From NCBI RefSeq assembly GCF_024266705.1, contig NZ_CP100756.1:2542001-2606000 (forward strand): 64,000 nucleotides of DNA, given 5' to 3'. The notes under the pieces are model-generated. The model did not search any database, was not told the origin of the DNA, and saw only the letters and a list, made by a program, of their open reading frames with translations. A program made the translations under genes and the position numbers. This document shows positions 17,161 to 26,741 of this stretch, in pieces. The first letter of the stretch is position 1. Every line of letters starts with the position of its first letter. The stretch is from Natrinema gelatinilyticum (GTDB lineage Archaea > Halobacteriota > Halobacteria > Halobacteriales > Natrialbaceae).

Positions 17161-18507
17161 TCAGCGGCCGCTTGCCCGCAGTTTCCAGAGGTCGTCGAAC
17201 GTGATTACTTCAATGTCAGTATCGTTGATGTATTTGAGCAACGACTCGTAATCGTCCGCGGACATCGTGTTGTTGGCATCGAACCGGTGGAAGTTGAGAA
17301 TCGTACACTGGTTGTATTGAGCGGCCAGGTCGATGCACCGTTTCGAAATTTCGAGGTCGTTCCCGATCGTCCGTGGCAACACGAGCGGATCGAATCCGTA
17401 GACGCTCGTCGTATTGACGTTGCCAGCCTGATTGAAGCCACCACAGTAGTGGTAGTTCGCTGCCTGTTTGAGGCTCGTTTTGTCGAAGCTGTTGTGCGGA
17501 TGGACGATGTAGTTCGCTCCCTCCAGTTCGTTCTGGATGAACCACTCTTTGTCTCGTTTGAAATGTTCCGCAATCGTGGCTTCGTCTTCGAGTTCGTGAA
17601 TGGGTTTGTGTGTGCCGTGAACGACGATCTGGTCGCCTTTTTCCTGGCGTTCCTGAACTTGCGAGAGCGACATGTATCCTCCTCCGGCCTGTTCGACCCG
17701 TCTCGGGATCACTGCCTGAACCGACGAGAAGCCGTACTCGTCGTGAAGTGGCGCGGCCGTCTCGTAATAGTCGGTCCATCCATCGTCCCAGCTCAGCATG
17801 ACGTATCCCGTATCGGCTGTCTTGTGTGCGCGCAGGTCGTCGATCCAGACCTCTGCTTTCGGCTTCGAATGGAGGACGCGAATCTCGAGCCGGTCGAGGT
17901 AATCTAGCGATGGTTCGACCGAGGATTGCGTGAAGACGCCGGGACTCGATCGGAACCAGCCGACGTCGGGCATTCGATACGAGATATTCCGCAGGGAGTA
18001 TACCTTCTGGTTGCCGAACTGGTCGACGATCCGCACGTTGATCGTGATTTGCATCGGCGTCGTCGTTCGCACCGCAAACGAGAGGTCCGTATCCGTCAGG
18101 TCTTCGCCCTGAAGGCTCTTTTCGACGGTGATATTCTCGCTTCCGTTCGACTGGAGTTTGAAGCTTTGTTCTCCGTCGAACACGATATCCGAATCTGCTT
18201 CCCCCGTTCCTTGAACGACGGTCCAGTTCTCGAGATTGCTGAAGTCGTCCAGCGATTTACCCGGTTGACCGTACTGTTTTCGGCTGTTAAGTTCGGTTTC
18301 GAGCGGTGGAACCCCATCCACGAGGCCAGGTATGGACGATCCGTCCGTCGAGTTTGACTTGTTGTTATTGTTGTTGTTATTGTTGTTATCTTTATTTTTG
18401 TTCCCCATCATGGAGTTGAATTGCTCCATACAGCCCGCCATCCCTGCAATTCCTGTCGCACCCGCGAGTGCGAGAAACCGTCTTCGTGACGCACGTTTCC
18501 GATCCAT
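17161..18507 (-). CDS. polysaccharide deacetylase, Tat lipoprotein
   Basis: 448 residues from ATG 18507, preferred over an in-frame start at 18537 because SRRRFLALAG follows closely. The signal ends in GMAGC (lipobox), then an Asn run encoded by AAC/AAT triplets. A beta-sandwich region occupies about residues 100-225. The deacetylase domain follows with WDDGW (Asp241-Asp242) and the histidines of HGTHKPIH (His297, His300, His304), the metal-binding sets expected in carbohydrate esterase family 4. It likely removes N- or O-acetyl groups from surface glycan. It belongs with the degenerate paralog at 13175. Confidence 0.88.
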   Translation of the reverse strand: MDRKRASRRRFLALAGATGIAGMAGCMEQFNSMMGNKNKDNNNNNNNNNKSNSTDGSSIPGLVDGVPPLETELNSRKQYGQPGKSLDDFSNLENWTVVQGTGEADSDIVFDGEQSFKLQSNGSENITVEKSLQGEDLTDTDLSFAVRTTTPMQITINVRIVDQFGNQKVYSLRNISYRMPDVGWFRSSPGVFTQSSVEPSLDYLDRLEIRVLHSKPKAEVWIDDLRAHKTADTGYVMLSWDDGWTDYYETAAPLHDEYGFSSVQAVIPRRVEQAGGGYMSLSQVQERQEKGDQIVVHGTHKPIHELEDEATIAEHFKRDKEWFIQNELEGANYIVHPHNSFDKTSLKQAANYHYCGGFNQAGNVNTTSVYGFDPLVLPRTIGNDLEISKRCIDLAAQYNQCTILNFHRFDANNTMSADDYESLLKYINDTDIEVITFDDLWKLRASGR

Positions 18508-18754
18508 TAGCGAGACGAAATTACCGATAACGGCCACATTATTATAGATCCAATAGTCCCCCGACCTACTCGCTCAGATCGGCTTGTGATGGTCGTTTTG
18601 ACCTTAAGAATAGCATAGTTATTGAAAACTCGGTAGACGGTTCACCGGAGAGACGTACGTGAGCAAACTTGGTCTGATGTTCGGTCGGCTCGGCCGGTTC
18701 GATCGGTATCCAGTCGTCCTCTCCGTGACCGTACGTCGTCTATGGTGATCTCAG

Positions 18755-20452
18755 ATGATGAACAGGGAACTCTTTGGTGTATTTGGTGGGAGCGAGACGT
18801 TCGAGCGGCTCAGATCCAGTGACGAATTCGACGAGGTACTCCACGGATCGACGGTTACGGTCGGAATCAGGGATCCGGATCTCGGGGTCCCCGGGTGGAG
18901 CGCCACGTATGCCGGTGAGGAGGGATGCTGTCTCATCTGGGGAGAAATATACGTTCCCGATGACGATCAGAATGCTGCGCGGTGGCTCCTCGAAGAATAC
19001 GAGACGGACGGTGCCAATGCACTCGCGGGACTCAACGGGTCGTATCTGGCCGTCGTGGACTCCGAGCAGAGCAGCGGGGCATTCGTCGCAACTGATCCGG
19101 TTCGATCACGGGAATGTTTCTATACTGACGATCCGGGCGTTCGCGTCTTCGGAACGGACGCCGCTGCGGTCGGGCGGACGCTCTCAGACCCGACGCTTCA
19201 CGGGGACAGCCTCTTGGAGTTCCTCCATCTGGGAGTGACCCTCGGTGAGAAGACAGCGTTCACTGATCTGTGTCGATTGCCGATGGATAGTTGCCTCACG
19301 CCGAAATCGGTCGTCCCTCTGAACCGGTTCGTCTACCGCCCTCGGGAATTCGACTACGTAGGTGAACTTGCCGAACGGCTCGAGCGCGCCCTCCAGCGAC
19401 GAGCCTCGTTACCTGGACGGAAGGGGTTGCTACTTTCCGCAGGCTACGACTCGCGTATCATTCTTTCGAAAGTAGCTGGCATCGAGCATAGCTACACGGT
19501 TGGAACCCCGAACGCGGCGGAGGTACGCGCTGCAAAACGACTTGCTTCCCAGTACGACGCAATCCACACCGCCTTTCGGCCCGACGAGCGGTATATCCGC
19601 CCCGAAGGCTCGAAGACCCGGTACACACACGGAATCAAAGAATCACTGCATATTCACCACGCCGGATACACGGACGAAATTCACGTTGACACGATGTACC
19701 ACGGCCTCCTCTTCGATACGTTCATCCGCGGCCACTTTACTGCTGAGAACACCGTTGAAGTCCTCGGTAAACCCGTCCCAACCGGCCGCCTCGAATCTGA
19801 CCCGAACCCCGTGGAAACGCTGCTCAAGAAGTTTGGCTACAGTCGCGAGGCCAGTCTCGAACTCGCCGAGTTGCTGTCTTTCGATATCGAACCGGAATCG
19901 TTCGTCAGGAAGGCTATCGCCGACGAACTCGAATCGGTACGAGACCGTGTCAATTCGATGCAGAACGCCCTCTCTTGTGTTGGCATCGCGAACCAGCCGT
20001 CGATCCCGTTTCACGTTCAGCTGTCGGATAATTTCCTCACACCTTTTCTGGCGACCGATCGCGAACTGCTCGATTGGCACCTCCGAACACCACCGGAATA
20101 CCGAACGACGGAAACCTTCCTTCAGGCGTGTCAGCAAATCGATCCTCAGATCTTGCGACACAGACCACCGGATCGGCCGTACGATGCGACACTGCTCAAC
20201 GAAGTGGAAGGATTCGTTCGCCGGAAAACGCCATTTCTCGCGTCGTTCGAATCGCCGTGGCCGAATCGTGAACTGCTCTTCGAGCGTCATGATCTCGATC
20301 GCCGACTGTTAGCTGATTTCGAGCACGTCCACACGCTCCCCGCCAGGCACAAGCTTCGAATTACAGATATCCGTGGATGGCTCGAGTACTGGTCACGGTC
20401 GCAAATTCAGTCACTTCCATGGTTGCGTCCACCGGAATCGTCGGTGGTATAG
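18755..20452 (+). CDS. asparagine-synthase-like protein lacking the glutaminase nucleophile
   Basis: 565 residues. The N-terminal 190 follow the Ntn glutaminase-like domain of asparagine synthase, but it starts MMNRELFGVFGG, so the Cys2 nucleophile (MCGI in active enzymes) is absent. The second domain has the ATP-pyrophosphatase loop LLLSAGYDSRIILSK (SGGxDS-like). It may transfer ammonia or an amine onto a carboxylate of a sugar or lipid using free ammonia, as proposed for relatives in glycan clusters. It is monocistronic between the deacetylase and the HTH genes. The start may be either of two adjacent ATGs. Confidence 0.82.
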   Translation: MMNRELFGVFGGSETFERLRSSDEFDEVLHGSTVTVGIRDPDLGVPGWSATYAGEEGCCLIWGEIYVPDDDQNAARWLLEEYETDGANALAGLNGSYLAVVDSEQSSGAFVATDPVRSRECFYTDDPGVRVFGTDAAAVGRTLSDPTLHGDSLLEFLHLGVTLGEKTAFTDLCRLPMDSCLTPKSVVPLNRFVYRPREFDYVGELAERLERALQRRASLPGRKGLLLSAGYDSRIILSKVAGIEHSYTVGTPNAAEVRAAKRLASQYDAIHTAFRPDERYIRPEGSKTRYTHGIKESLHIHHAGYTDEIHVDTMYHGLLFDTFIRGHFTAENTVEVLGKPVPTGRLESDPNPVETLLKKFGYSREASLELAELLSFDIEPESFVRKAIADELESVRDRVNSMQNALSCVGIANQPSIPFHVQLSDNFLTPFLATDRELLDWHLRTPPEYRTTETFLQACQQIDPQILRHRPPDRPYDATLLNEVEGFVRRKTPFLASFESPWPNRELLFERHDLDRRLLADFEHVHTLPARHKLRITDIRGWLEYWSRSQIQSLPWLRPPESSVV

Positions 20453-20613
20453 TCTCACGTTCTGTTACTGCTCCTCCCACACATTTCTATACGGTAATTG
20501 AGACTCTCTCGCAGACCAAATCAGGGGCCAAAACCGCTCTAACAACCATTTATTTCGTTCTCGATAATCGAACCGTGAAAATACTTATGTACCACGATAA
20601 GTTACGGCGGAAT

Positions 20614-21156
20614 ATGCGTCTGACGCCGTCCTGGTTTCGGTCATCGACGGACGTTCACAATGAGGAGCGTTCAGGGGACGCTGATCCCCCGTCTGGAGTG
20701 GTGATTTTCTACCCTCCTCAGACCGAGCACCTGGAGGGCGAGGGAGCCGCCAGACCGGTCGAAGAGTTTGTACCGGAATCCGACACGGTTCTTTTATCTA
20801 CACTCGATCAAATGAACATGCCCGCGACCGTCGACGAAATAGCCGATACGTTGATCGAACCGCGACGACCGTCGATCGAAACCTGGGCATCGGTCCACGA
20901 GCGGCTTTACGAAGAACGACTGCCAGCACTCGACGAGTCGGAGGCAATCGAGTTCGACGAAACGCAAGGTATCGTCGAACGGAATTCGAATTATTCGAAC
21001 AAGAAGCGTCTCCTCTTCCCCGCTGCGTTGGTTCTGCTCTCAATTAGCGTGTTGCTTGCTTTCGTCGCTGTCGTCTCAGCTCACATGCTGCTTGCAGCGA
21101 CTATCACGTTCGTTACATCCTCGTTTGCAGTCTGGTTCGTTCCAGGATTGGTGTAG
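20614..21156 (+). CDS. DUF7344-type HTH protein with two C-terminal membrane segments
   Basis: 180 residues. A winged-HTH region (TVLLSTLDQMNMPATVDEIA to ALDESEAIEFDETQGIVER) matches the haloarchaeal DUF7344 pattern. Two hydrophobic segments follow (LLFPAALVLLSISVLLAFVAV; MLLAATITFVTSSFAVWF), so the DNA-binding domain would be tethered to the membrane. ATG 20614 is preferred because a TATA-like AAATACTTATG lies about 28 bases earlier; 20587 is an alternative. It converges with a similar gene whose stop is 18 bases away. Confidence 0.7.
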   Translation: MRLTPSWFRSSTDVHNEERSGDADPPSGVVIFYPPQTEHLEGEGAARPVEEFVPESDTVLLSTLDQMNMPATVDEIADTLIEPRRPSIETWASVHERLYEERLPALDESEAIEFDETQGIVERNSNYSNKKRLLFPAALVLLSISVLLAFVAVVSAHMLLAATITFVTSSFAVWFVPGLV

Positions 21157-21173
21157 CGATCGTCCACCACTGG

Positions 21174-21785
21174 TCAGTTCATCACCCTGCTCACGGTGAG
21201 GACGGTAAAGAGGAAGAGTATCAGCGCACCTATGCCGATTCCAGAGAGGAACGAAACGAACGGCAACTCCATCACTGCACCGAGTAGGACTGCATAGCAG
21301 AGGACTGTTGCGCCAATGTAATAGTCGTCCCAGTTACCACTATCGCCGCTACGGTCGTCTGTCGTTTCGTCTGTCGAATCTAGCTCGAGGTACCTCTCGA
21401 ACTGGTCAGCGAGCGGTTTTCGTTCGACGATACCACGATTTTGCTGGTAATCGATGACGCCAACTTCGTCGAGCTTCGAGAGATGCGACTGATAGAGAGG
21501 GATGTAGACACGCTGGCGTTGAGTCGACGTGAGCTCTTCGACGGTCGTATCGTGCTCCCACGCTGCGACTTGTTCCGCGACATCACGCATGCGTACGGGC
21601 CCTTCGGTCCCACGCAGATATCGGAGGACCAACCGCCGTCGTTCGTTTTGCAGTAGATGAAAGATGTCATCTTTCGAAAAAGCAGGCTCTTCAGCGGGGC
21701 TATCAGTCTCGTCGCTCCCACCCTGAGCTTCGTCATTCGCACTCGTCTCATCTACTGCCTCCGAGCTGATATGTTTCGCTTTCAT
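21174..21785 (-). CDS. DUF7344-type HTH protein with C-terminal membrane segments
   Basis: 203 residues from ATG 21785, chosen over a GTG at 21800 because a TATA-like CTTTATTATCC sits about 30 bases upstream. After an acidic Ser/Asp/Glu-rich N-terminus comes DDIFHLLQNERRRLVLRYL and an HTH core ending VYIPLYQSHLSKLDEVGVI. The C-terminus has two membrane segments (ATVLCYAVLLGAVM; FLSGIGIGALILFLFTVLTV). It has the same architecture as the convergent 20614 gene, so the two look like diverged partners of one membrane-bound regulator type. Confidence 0.85.
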   Translation of the reverse strand: MKAKHISSEAVDETSANDEAQGGSDETDSPAEEPAFSKDDIFHLLQNERRRLVLRYLRGTEGPVRMRDVAEQVAAWEHDTTVEELTSTQRQRVYIPLYQSHLSKLDEVGVIDYQQNRGIVERKPLADQFERYLELDSTDETTDDRSGDSGNWDDYYIGATVLCYAVLLGAVMELPFVSFLSGIGIGALILFLFTVLTVSRVMN

Positions 21786-22194
21786 TGCACCAGCCTTCAC
21801 TTATCACAAGGGGATAATAAAGTATCGAATCCGTGTATTCATGTCATACTCAGTTTACACTATTCATACATAGTTCACATCGTTTCACGAAACTCTATTT
21901 CTTTTTCTGTTATTTTATTCTCCCGATATTCCGCCTCATGCTACCAGTATTAGCCTTCTTCAGATTATGGAGGAGGGTGTATATTTCGGTAATATAGCTT
22001 CCAGTAATCTCGTACTTTAAATCTGAATTTGGGTGTCTTGCATCTCATTGGACAGTAAAGAATGGCAGAACACTGTTTTGGGTCGTCTGTGTCGAGATAG
22101 TTATGCCTCATCCGCCGATGACCGTCGGACTGACCCCGTTGACTGGGGCTTATCTGGCTGATAATAAACCATCTTCCCTGCTATGGACGATGCA
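21786..22194. other. AT-rich divergent promoter region
   Basis: About 400 bases, distinctly AT-richer than flanking genes, between the divergent DUF7344 and DUF1616 genes. TATA-like sequences lie near 21818 (minus) and 22161-22170 (plus). No gene was recognised. Confidence 0.5.
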
Positions 22195-23184
22195 ATGAGT
22201 AACGACCACTGGTGGTTTTTCGACCAGGCAGCCATCATCGCAGCGACTGGGTTCGTCACGTTCGCCCTTATTTCAGATGTGGGTGGTGTGATAAGAATAG
22301 TGATGGCGATGCCGCTCCTTCTCTTTTTCCCGGGGTATACGCTCGTCTCAGCCCTCTTCCCGGACAAGCCAAACGATGAATACCAATCCTTCGACGAAGA
22401 GAAGACTGGACTGGGAAATCCCCTGTTGGTATCCGGTGGACTCAAGCCAGTCGAACGCACTGTCCTCTCAGTCGTCTGTAGTGTTCTGCTCGTTTCGGTA
22501 ATTTCCCTCATTTCGGCTTTGACTCCTAGGGGTTTGAGTGCCAAAACGGTGCTCCCCGGGATTTCGGTCCTCGTGGTCGTTCTCGCCCTTGTCGCGATCG
22601 TCGCTCGCTACCGGTGTCCCCTCGATCAACGATTTGTTCCATCGCTTTCGTTTTTCTCTCCGTTTTTCTCTCAGACACGGCCGGACAGTTTTGGCCACAT
22701 TGACCGCCGACCGTATAACCTCGCAATCGCTGTCGGTTTGATACTGTTAGCGGCGAGCAGCGGATTTGCCGTCGCAAACCCCCCTCAGCCCGATGGCTTC
22801 ACAGAATTTTCGGTTGAAACGGAGAACGTTACGGGTGAGATCGTTCCTCTGTACAAATCGTCGTACAATTCTGGTGAGCAACAGGAACTGCAGGCGTCGA
22901 TTACGAACCAGGAACATGAGGAACGAACGTATACGACCGTCGTTCTCCTTCAGCAGGTGAACTACGGAGAGGGCGAAGCCACCGTAACCCAGTCGACCGA
23001 ATTGGATAGGAAAACGACTACCGTCGCCGATGGTGCAACTCAGAAACAGGCGCTCAACGTTACTCCGACGATGCAGGGATCTAACCTCCGACTGATGTTG
23101 TTGCTCTACGAAAACGAGCCACCGGCCCAACCGACCGCTGACAATGCGTATCGGGTTATTCGCCTTCCGGTAGAGGTGAGATAG
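22195..23184 (+). CDS. DUF1616 membrane protein
   Basis: 329 residues. The N-terminal half has four to five membrane segments with the DUF1616 signature MPLLLFFPGYTLVSALFPDK. The C-terminal half is an exported beta-sandwich of about 130 residues (FTEFSVETENVTGEIVPLYK, then NQEHEERTYTTVVLLQQVN). The family is common in archaeal surface-glycan clusters, and its activity is unknown. ATG 22195 is preferred because the TATA-like ATAATAAACC is about 30 bases upstream; 22183 is possible. Confidence 0.88.
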   Translation: MSNDHWWFFDQAAIIAATGFVTFALISDVGGVIRIVMAMPLLLFFPGYTLVSALFPDKPNDEYQSFDEEKTGLGNPLLVSGGLKPVERTVLSVVCSVLLVSVISLISALTPRGLSAKTVLPGISVLVVVLALVAIVARYRCPLDQRFVPSLSFFSPFFSQTRPDSFGHIDRRPYNLAIAVGLILLAASSGFAVANPPQPDGFTEFSVETENVTGEIVPLYKSSYNSGEQQELQASITNQEHEERTYTTVVLLQQVNYGEGEATVTQSTELDRKTTTVADGATQKQALNVTPTMQGSNLRLMLLLYENEPPAQPTADNAYRVIRLPVEVR

Positions 23185-23798
23185 AGTGCGACTGGAAGCA
23201 CTCCTGCTCTCGGTACCCTAACCGATTGTCGAACTGTTCGTAGGACCTCGTTCCCAGAAACCGTCGTTCCGTACTCCCGTTCGTGCATCGCTAATTCGAT
23301 TGTCTGCCCACGTGTAACGCGGTGGCCGTTCATCGTACTGACCAAATCTTCGAACGCGTCAGTTCGATCTCGGGACGTTCACACTCACTCACAACTACAC
23401 TCGGCTACGTTGGCGTAACGAGTAGCAACCAGATCACCGTTTGGTGGGCTTCGTATCTTCACCATCTCTGTCGTTTCTCGATTACCTTCTACGCCTCGGT
23501 AACGTAGTTGAGCTGTTCGGTCGTCTTGCAGCCACCCTTTCGAACGGAGTTCTTCAGTGATGTCCGCTTCCCCGATAGTCGATCATTGGGGTCCGTCCCG
23601 AGCAATGTACCCGTTGTTCGTGGTGCAGCGAAGCGAACGGTAAGAGTGGGCGATGCTACCCAGAAGACGGGCGACTGTCTCTCGCCGATCGAAACCCGGG
23701 TGGACACATCGATGTCCGCTACGGTGCAATCATTGAGCGGGCGCGTCTCGCCGGAGCGATTGCCGTGTAGCAGCGTAAGCGCGAGAGTGACGAGTCGA
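23185..23798. other. gene-poor stretch
   Basis: About 600 bases between convergent DUF1616 and membrane-protein genes. Open frames exist, including antisense 23106-23345, but none has family-like sequence or coding bias. Seen as spacer or decayed DNA. Confidence 0.4.
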
Positions 23799-25787
23799 TC
23801 AATTGAGTGCCGGAGAAGGTGTACACAACGTGACGTCTCCGTTCGTGTAGACTGTCGCCTGCTCGGGCCGACAGATCTGAGATTTAGAGATTTCCTCTAT
23901 TTGTGGGGTCCCGTTGGCAGCATCGAAGTACGTCCCTGGGGATGATTGCCGCGACCGATACACCGTGTAGCTATAGTCATGTGTGCCTTCCGTAGGTATT
24001 ATCGCGGGCTTGGTCTCGTATCTAGCATATGCACCATTTCGCCCGATTAGCGTCTGGTATGGATGATCAGTGTACAGTTCCTGCTCGGGTTGGAGCTCGC
24101 TCGCGCTTGGCCTGCCGGTAACATCGCCAATTGCATCAACCGCTGCGAGTTCCGACTGATCGTACGCGAGCCGTTCGTGATGTTTCGGGAACACGGGATT
24201 GTCGGCGTTGCTACTTGCGGCGAGCGCCATCGCCCCCGGATACAAGAGAACGATCAGAAGGAGGGAGCCGACGATTACCTGCGGGGAGAGGTTTTGTCTG
24301 AGGGCCCGGAGCCCGATCGCCCCGAGGATCGCCATCGGTGCGAAGAGGAACGCGAACCATCGCGTCGGGATGAAGTTATCGATACCAAACATGGGCAAGC
24401 CGAGGACGAACACGAGCATGAACGCCGCCGCGATCAAGAGTGTGAACACGGACTGCTCCGCGCGTCGTCTATGGAGGACGTACAGACAGCCGACGAACGT
24501 GATGCTGAGGAGGAGTAGGAAACCAAGATTGTCCACATAGGGAACTACCTGATCGAGCATCGTCGATCCGGATTCGGCACCTGTTTCGGCCGCGCTCGAT
24601 GCGGAGGAACTAGTGATACTGAGGAACCCTGCACTCTCAGTGAGCGTTTGTTCGAAGTAAGACAAGACTGTCTTCAGGAACGAATCTTTTTGTCCGTACG
24701 GCGTTATCGACCAGACGAATATAGTCAGCCCGGCATCGAAGACGACGAGTCCGATGAGATTGACCGGCTTTTTCGTCCGGAAGACGCTCGTGTCGAGTCG
24801 GGTCAGCCCCAGTGGACCGATCACGAATATGAATTGCGCGATGAAAGCCGCAAGCAACAACACGAGCATGATGAACGTCGATACCTGATGAGTGAAGATA
24901 ACGGCGATACTCATGAGGACGAGGAATGAAAAGTCTCGAGTCGTATACTCGATCCGCATCACACGAATAAGTGCATACATCACTGACAGGAAAAAGACCA
25001 ACCCGAGGCTCGTCGGGATGATGTGCATCCCCCACCGTGCGACGTGACTGCCCATGGCATATAACGCCGTTGCCAGTACAGCCCATCGAGTGGACACGAG
25101 TAGGTTCGTCGTCGCGTAGATAAGTAGAACCGAGAGGGTCATCACGATGCCCAACGAGAGGTACAACGCGCCCCGGACGGGGATATCGTACAGGGCCGAC
25201 GAGGTCGCAACCATCAGGTGGTAAAACGGGGACGCGTAATGCTTGTCGTGGGAGATTGCATGGAGGGATCCTTCCGAGAGGATCGACTGGACGAGTTGAC
25301 TGTGCGTCCAGATGTCAATTCCGATATATCCCTGTGTCACGTACAGCGCGGTGAATCGGAAGACGGCCGCAAAGAGGATGACCTGAAGAAGCAGCAGGCC
25401 GGGGTTGAGATCGCGGTCGTTCGCAAACAGTATCTGTCCTATCACGAGTGTTCCGACGATACCCGAGGCACCGAAGAAGAGCGGGGTCCGCGTTCCCTGA
25501 GCGACCGTCAGTGCGATGAGTCCCGCCAGACCGACGAAAACGACACTGGGTAGCGCCATCGACACCTTCGAAGAAAAGGTCGGAAGCGCTCGCGCGTCGT
25601 CTCGCTGGTACAGAGAGACGATGTAGAGCGAACACGCGGTCCCGAGGACGAACGGGACGGTGTTGAGATAGATCTGTGAGGCGAACAACTGAAGCGGCAA
25701 CAGCGCGAGGGCGAACAACAACCCGCCGATCGCAGCAATGGTATCGAGTCGGAACGGACGTAGCTCCGACAGCGAGCTATATCTCAT
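23799..25787 (-). CDS. large polytopic membrane protein (GT-C-like)
   Basis: 662 residues from ATG 25787. About twelve to fourteen membrane segments precede a C-terminal soluble part of about 150 residues. A loop after the early segments reads GYIGIDIWTHSQLVQ, with an acidic residue placed as in GT-C transferases, followed by HDKHYASPFYHLMVATSSAL. That layout suggests a lipid-linked-sugar-dependent transferase or a DUF2206-like protein, but no definitive motif was recognised. It overlaps the GT4 gene by 11 bases and is the last gene of the five-gene minus-strand operon. A frame extension to 25817 exists. Confidence 0.75.
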   Translation of the reverse strand: MRYSSLSELRPFRLDTIAAIGGLLFALALLPLQLFASQIYLNTVPFVLGTACSLYIVSLYQRDDARALPTFSSKVSMALPSVVFVGLAGLIALTVAQGTRTPLFFGASGIVGTLVIGQILFANDRDLNPGLLLLQVILFAAVFRFTALYVTQGYIGIDIWTHSQLVQSILSEGSLHAISHDKHYASPFYHLMVATSSALYDIPVRGALYLSLGIVMTLSVLLIYATTNLLVSTRWAVLATALYAMGSHVARWGMHIIPTSLGLVFFLSVMYALIRVMRIEYTTRDFSFLVLMSIAVIFTHQVSTFIMLVLLLAAFIAQFIFVIGPLGLTRLDTSVFRTKKPVNLIGLVVFDAGLTIFVWSITPYGQKDSFLKTVLSYFEQTLTESAGFLSITSSSASSAAETGAESGSTMLDQVVPYVDNLGFLLLLSITFVGCLYVLHRRRAEQSVFTLLIAAAFMLVFVLGLPMFGIDNFIPTRWFAFLFAPMAILGAIGLRALRQNLSPQVIVGSLLLIVLLYPGAMALAASSNADNPVFPKHHERLAYDQSELAAVDAIGDVTGRPSASELQPEQELYTDHPYQTLIGRNGAYARYETKPAIIPTEGTHDYSYTVYRSRQSSPGTYFDAANGTPQIEEISKSQICRPEQATVYTNGDVTLCTPSPALN

Positions 25788-26739
25788 GGCTGACCTCCGT
25801 ACGTCGGACCGTTCCATCGGTTCGATCGAGGACGCGGCGATACACGTCGAGAATCCGATCTCCCATCTCTTCGAGTCCGAGCCCGTCGATTACTTCACGG
25901 CCGTCTGACCGGCGCGTGCCGTCGAGTACGCACTCGAGGCCGGCGACCAACTCGTCGTTCGTCGTGCCCACGATGCAGTTTTCGACGTCGCCAATGGTCT
26001 GGCGGACGAAACCGACGTCGGTCGAGACGATCGGTACGTTACAGGCGGCTGCTTCCTTGACGACCATGGGGCCGCTTTCTCGCCGCGATGTCACGAGCAG
26101 AACGTCGCTTGCGTTCATGTAGTAGGGCATTTCCTCGTACGGAACGGCGTTGATCGTACGGACCTCGAGGTCCACGTCGGCGAGGTCCGCGACGCGCTCG
26201 GCCCGCGAAAAGTCCTTGACGTCACGACTCGGATCGTACGGAAACAAAGCGATACGATCGTCTGGGTCCCAGCCGATACGGTCTCGAGCCTCCTCGCGCG
26301 GGATCGGCCTGAAAAGATCCGTATCGACGCCGAAGGGAACCTCCACGTGGTCAACGTCGAGTTCTCGGGACATCACCGGACTCGGCACGATCGTCGCGTC
26401 GGCGATTCGAGCGCCGATTCGGCTGATCTGACGCAGCCATCCCATGTCACTCATCACGTCAGTTCCCCACAGGCTCAAGACGACCGGACGGATCGGTTGG
26501 GCCAGTGCGAACGGTGCGACCAGCCCGTAATGGCCGTGGACGAGATCGTACTCGCCCGACAGGACGTGGGAAAGTACCTGCGGGTAAAAGCGCAGATAAT
26601 CGAGCAGCGTCCGTGGGGAATCCGCGCTGTATTCCCCAGGAACGCCGATAACGGTACACTCGATGCCGCGATCCTCGAGGACCGCGATCTGCTGTTCGAA
26701 AAACGATCGCGTTGAGGTGATGAGATGAAGGACGTGCAT
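25777..26739 (-). CDS. GT4-family glycosyltransferase
   Basis: 320 residues, GT-B fold. The N-terminal half runs MHVLHLITSTRSFFEQQIAV to GEYDLVHGHYGLVAPFALAQ and VVLSLWGTDVMSD. The C-terminal donor-binding half has VPFGVDTDLFRP, LFPYDPSRDVKDF and the E-x7-E-like SRRESGPMVVKEAAACNVPI followed by VSTDVG. It transfers a sugar with retention of configuration. It starts 2 bases after the DUF354 stop, so the genes are co-transcribed and probably build one glycan. Confidence 0.92.
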   Translation of the reverse strand: MHVLHLITSTRSFFEQQIAVLEDRGIECTVIGVPGEYSADSPRTLLDYLRFYPQVLSHVLSGEYDLVHGHYGLVAPFALAQPIRPVVLSLWGTDVMSDMGWLRQISRIGARIADATIVPSPVMSRELDVDHVEVPFGVDTDLFRPIPREEARDRIGWDPDDRIALFPYDPSRDVKDFSRAERVADLADVDLEVRTINAVPYEEMPYYMNASDVLLVTSRRESGPMVVKEAAACNVPIVSTDVGFVRQTIGDVENCIVGTTNDELVAGLECVLDGTRRSDGREVIDGLGLEEMGDRILDVYRRVLDRTDGTVRRTEVSHEI

Positions 26740-26741
26740 GC

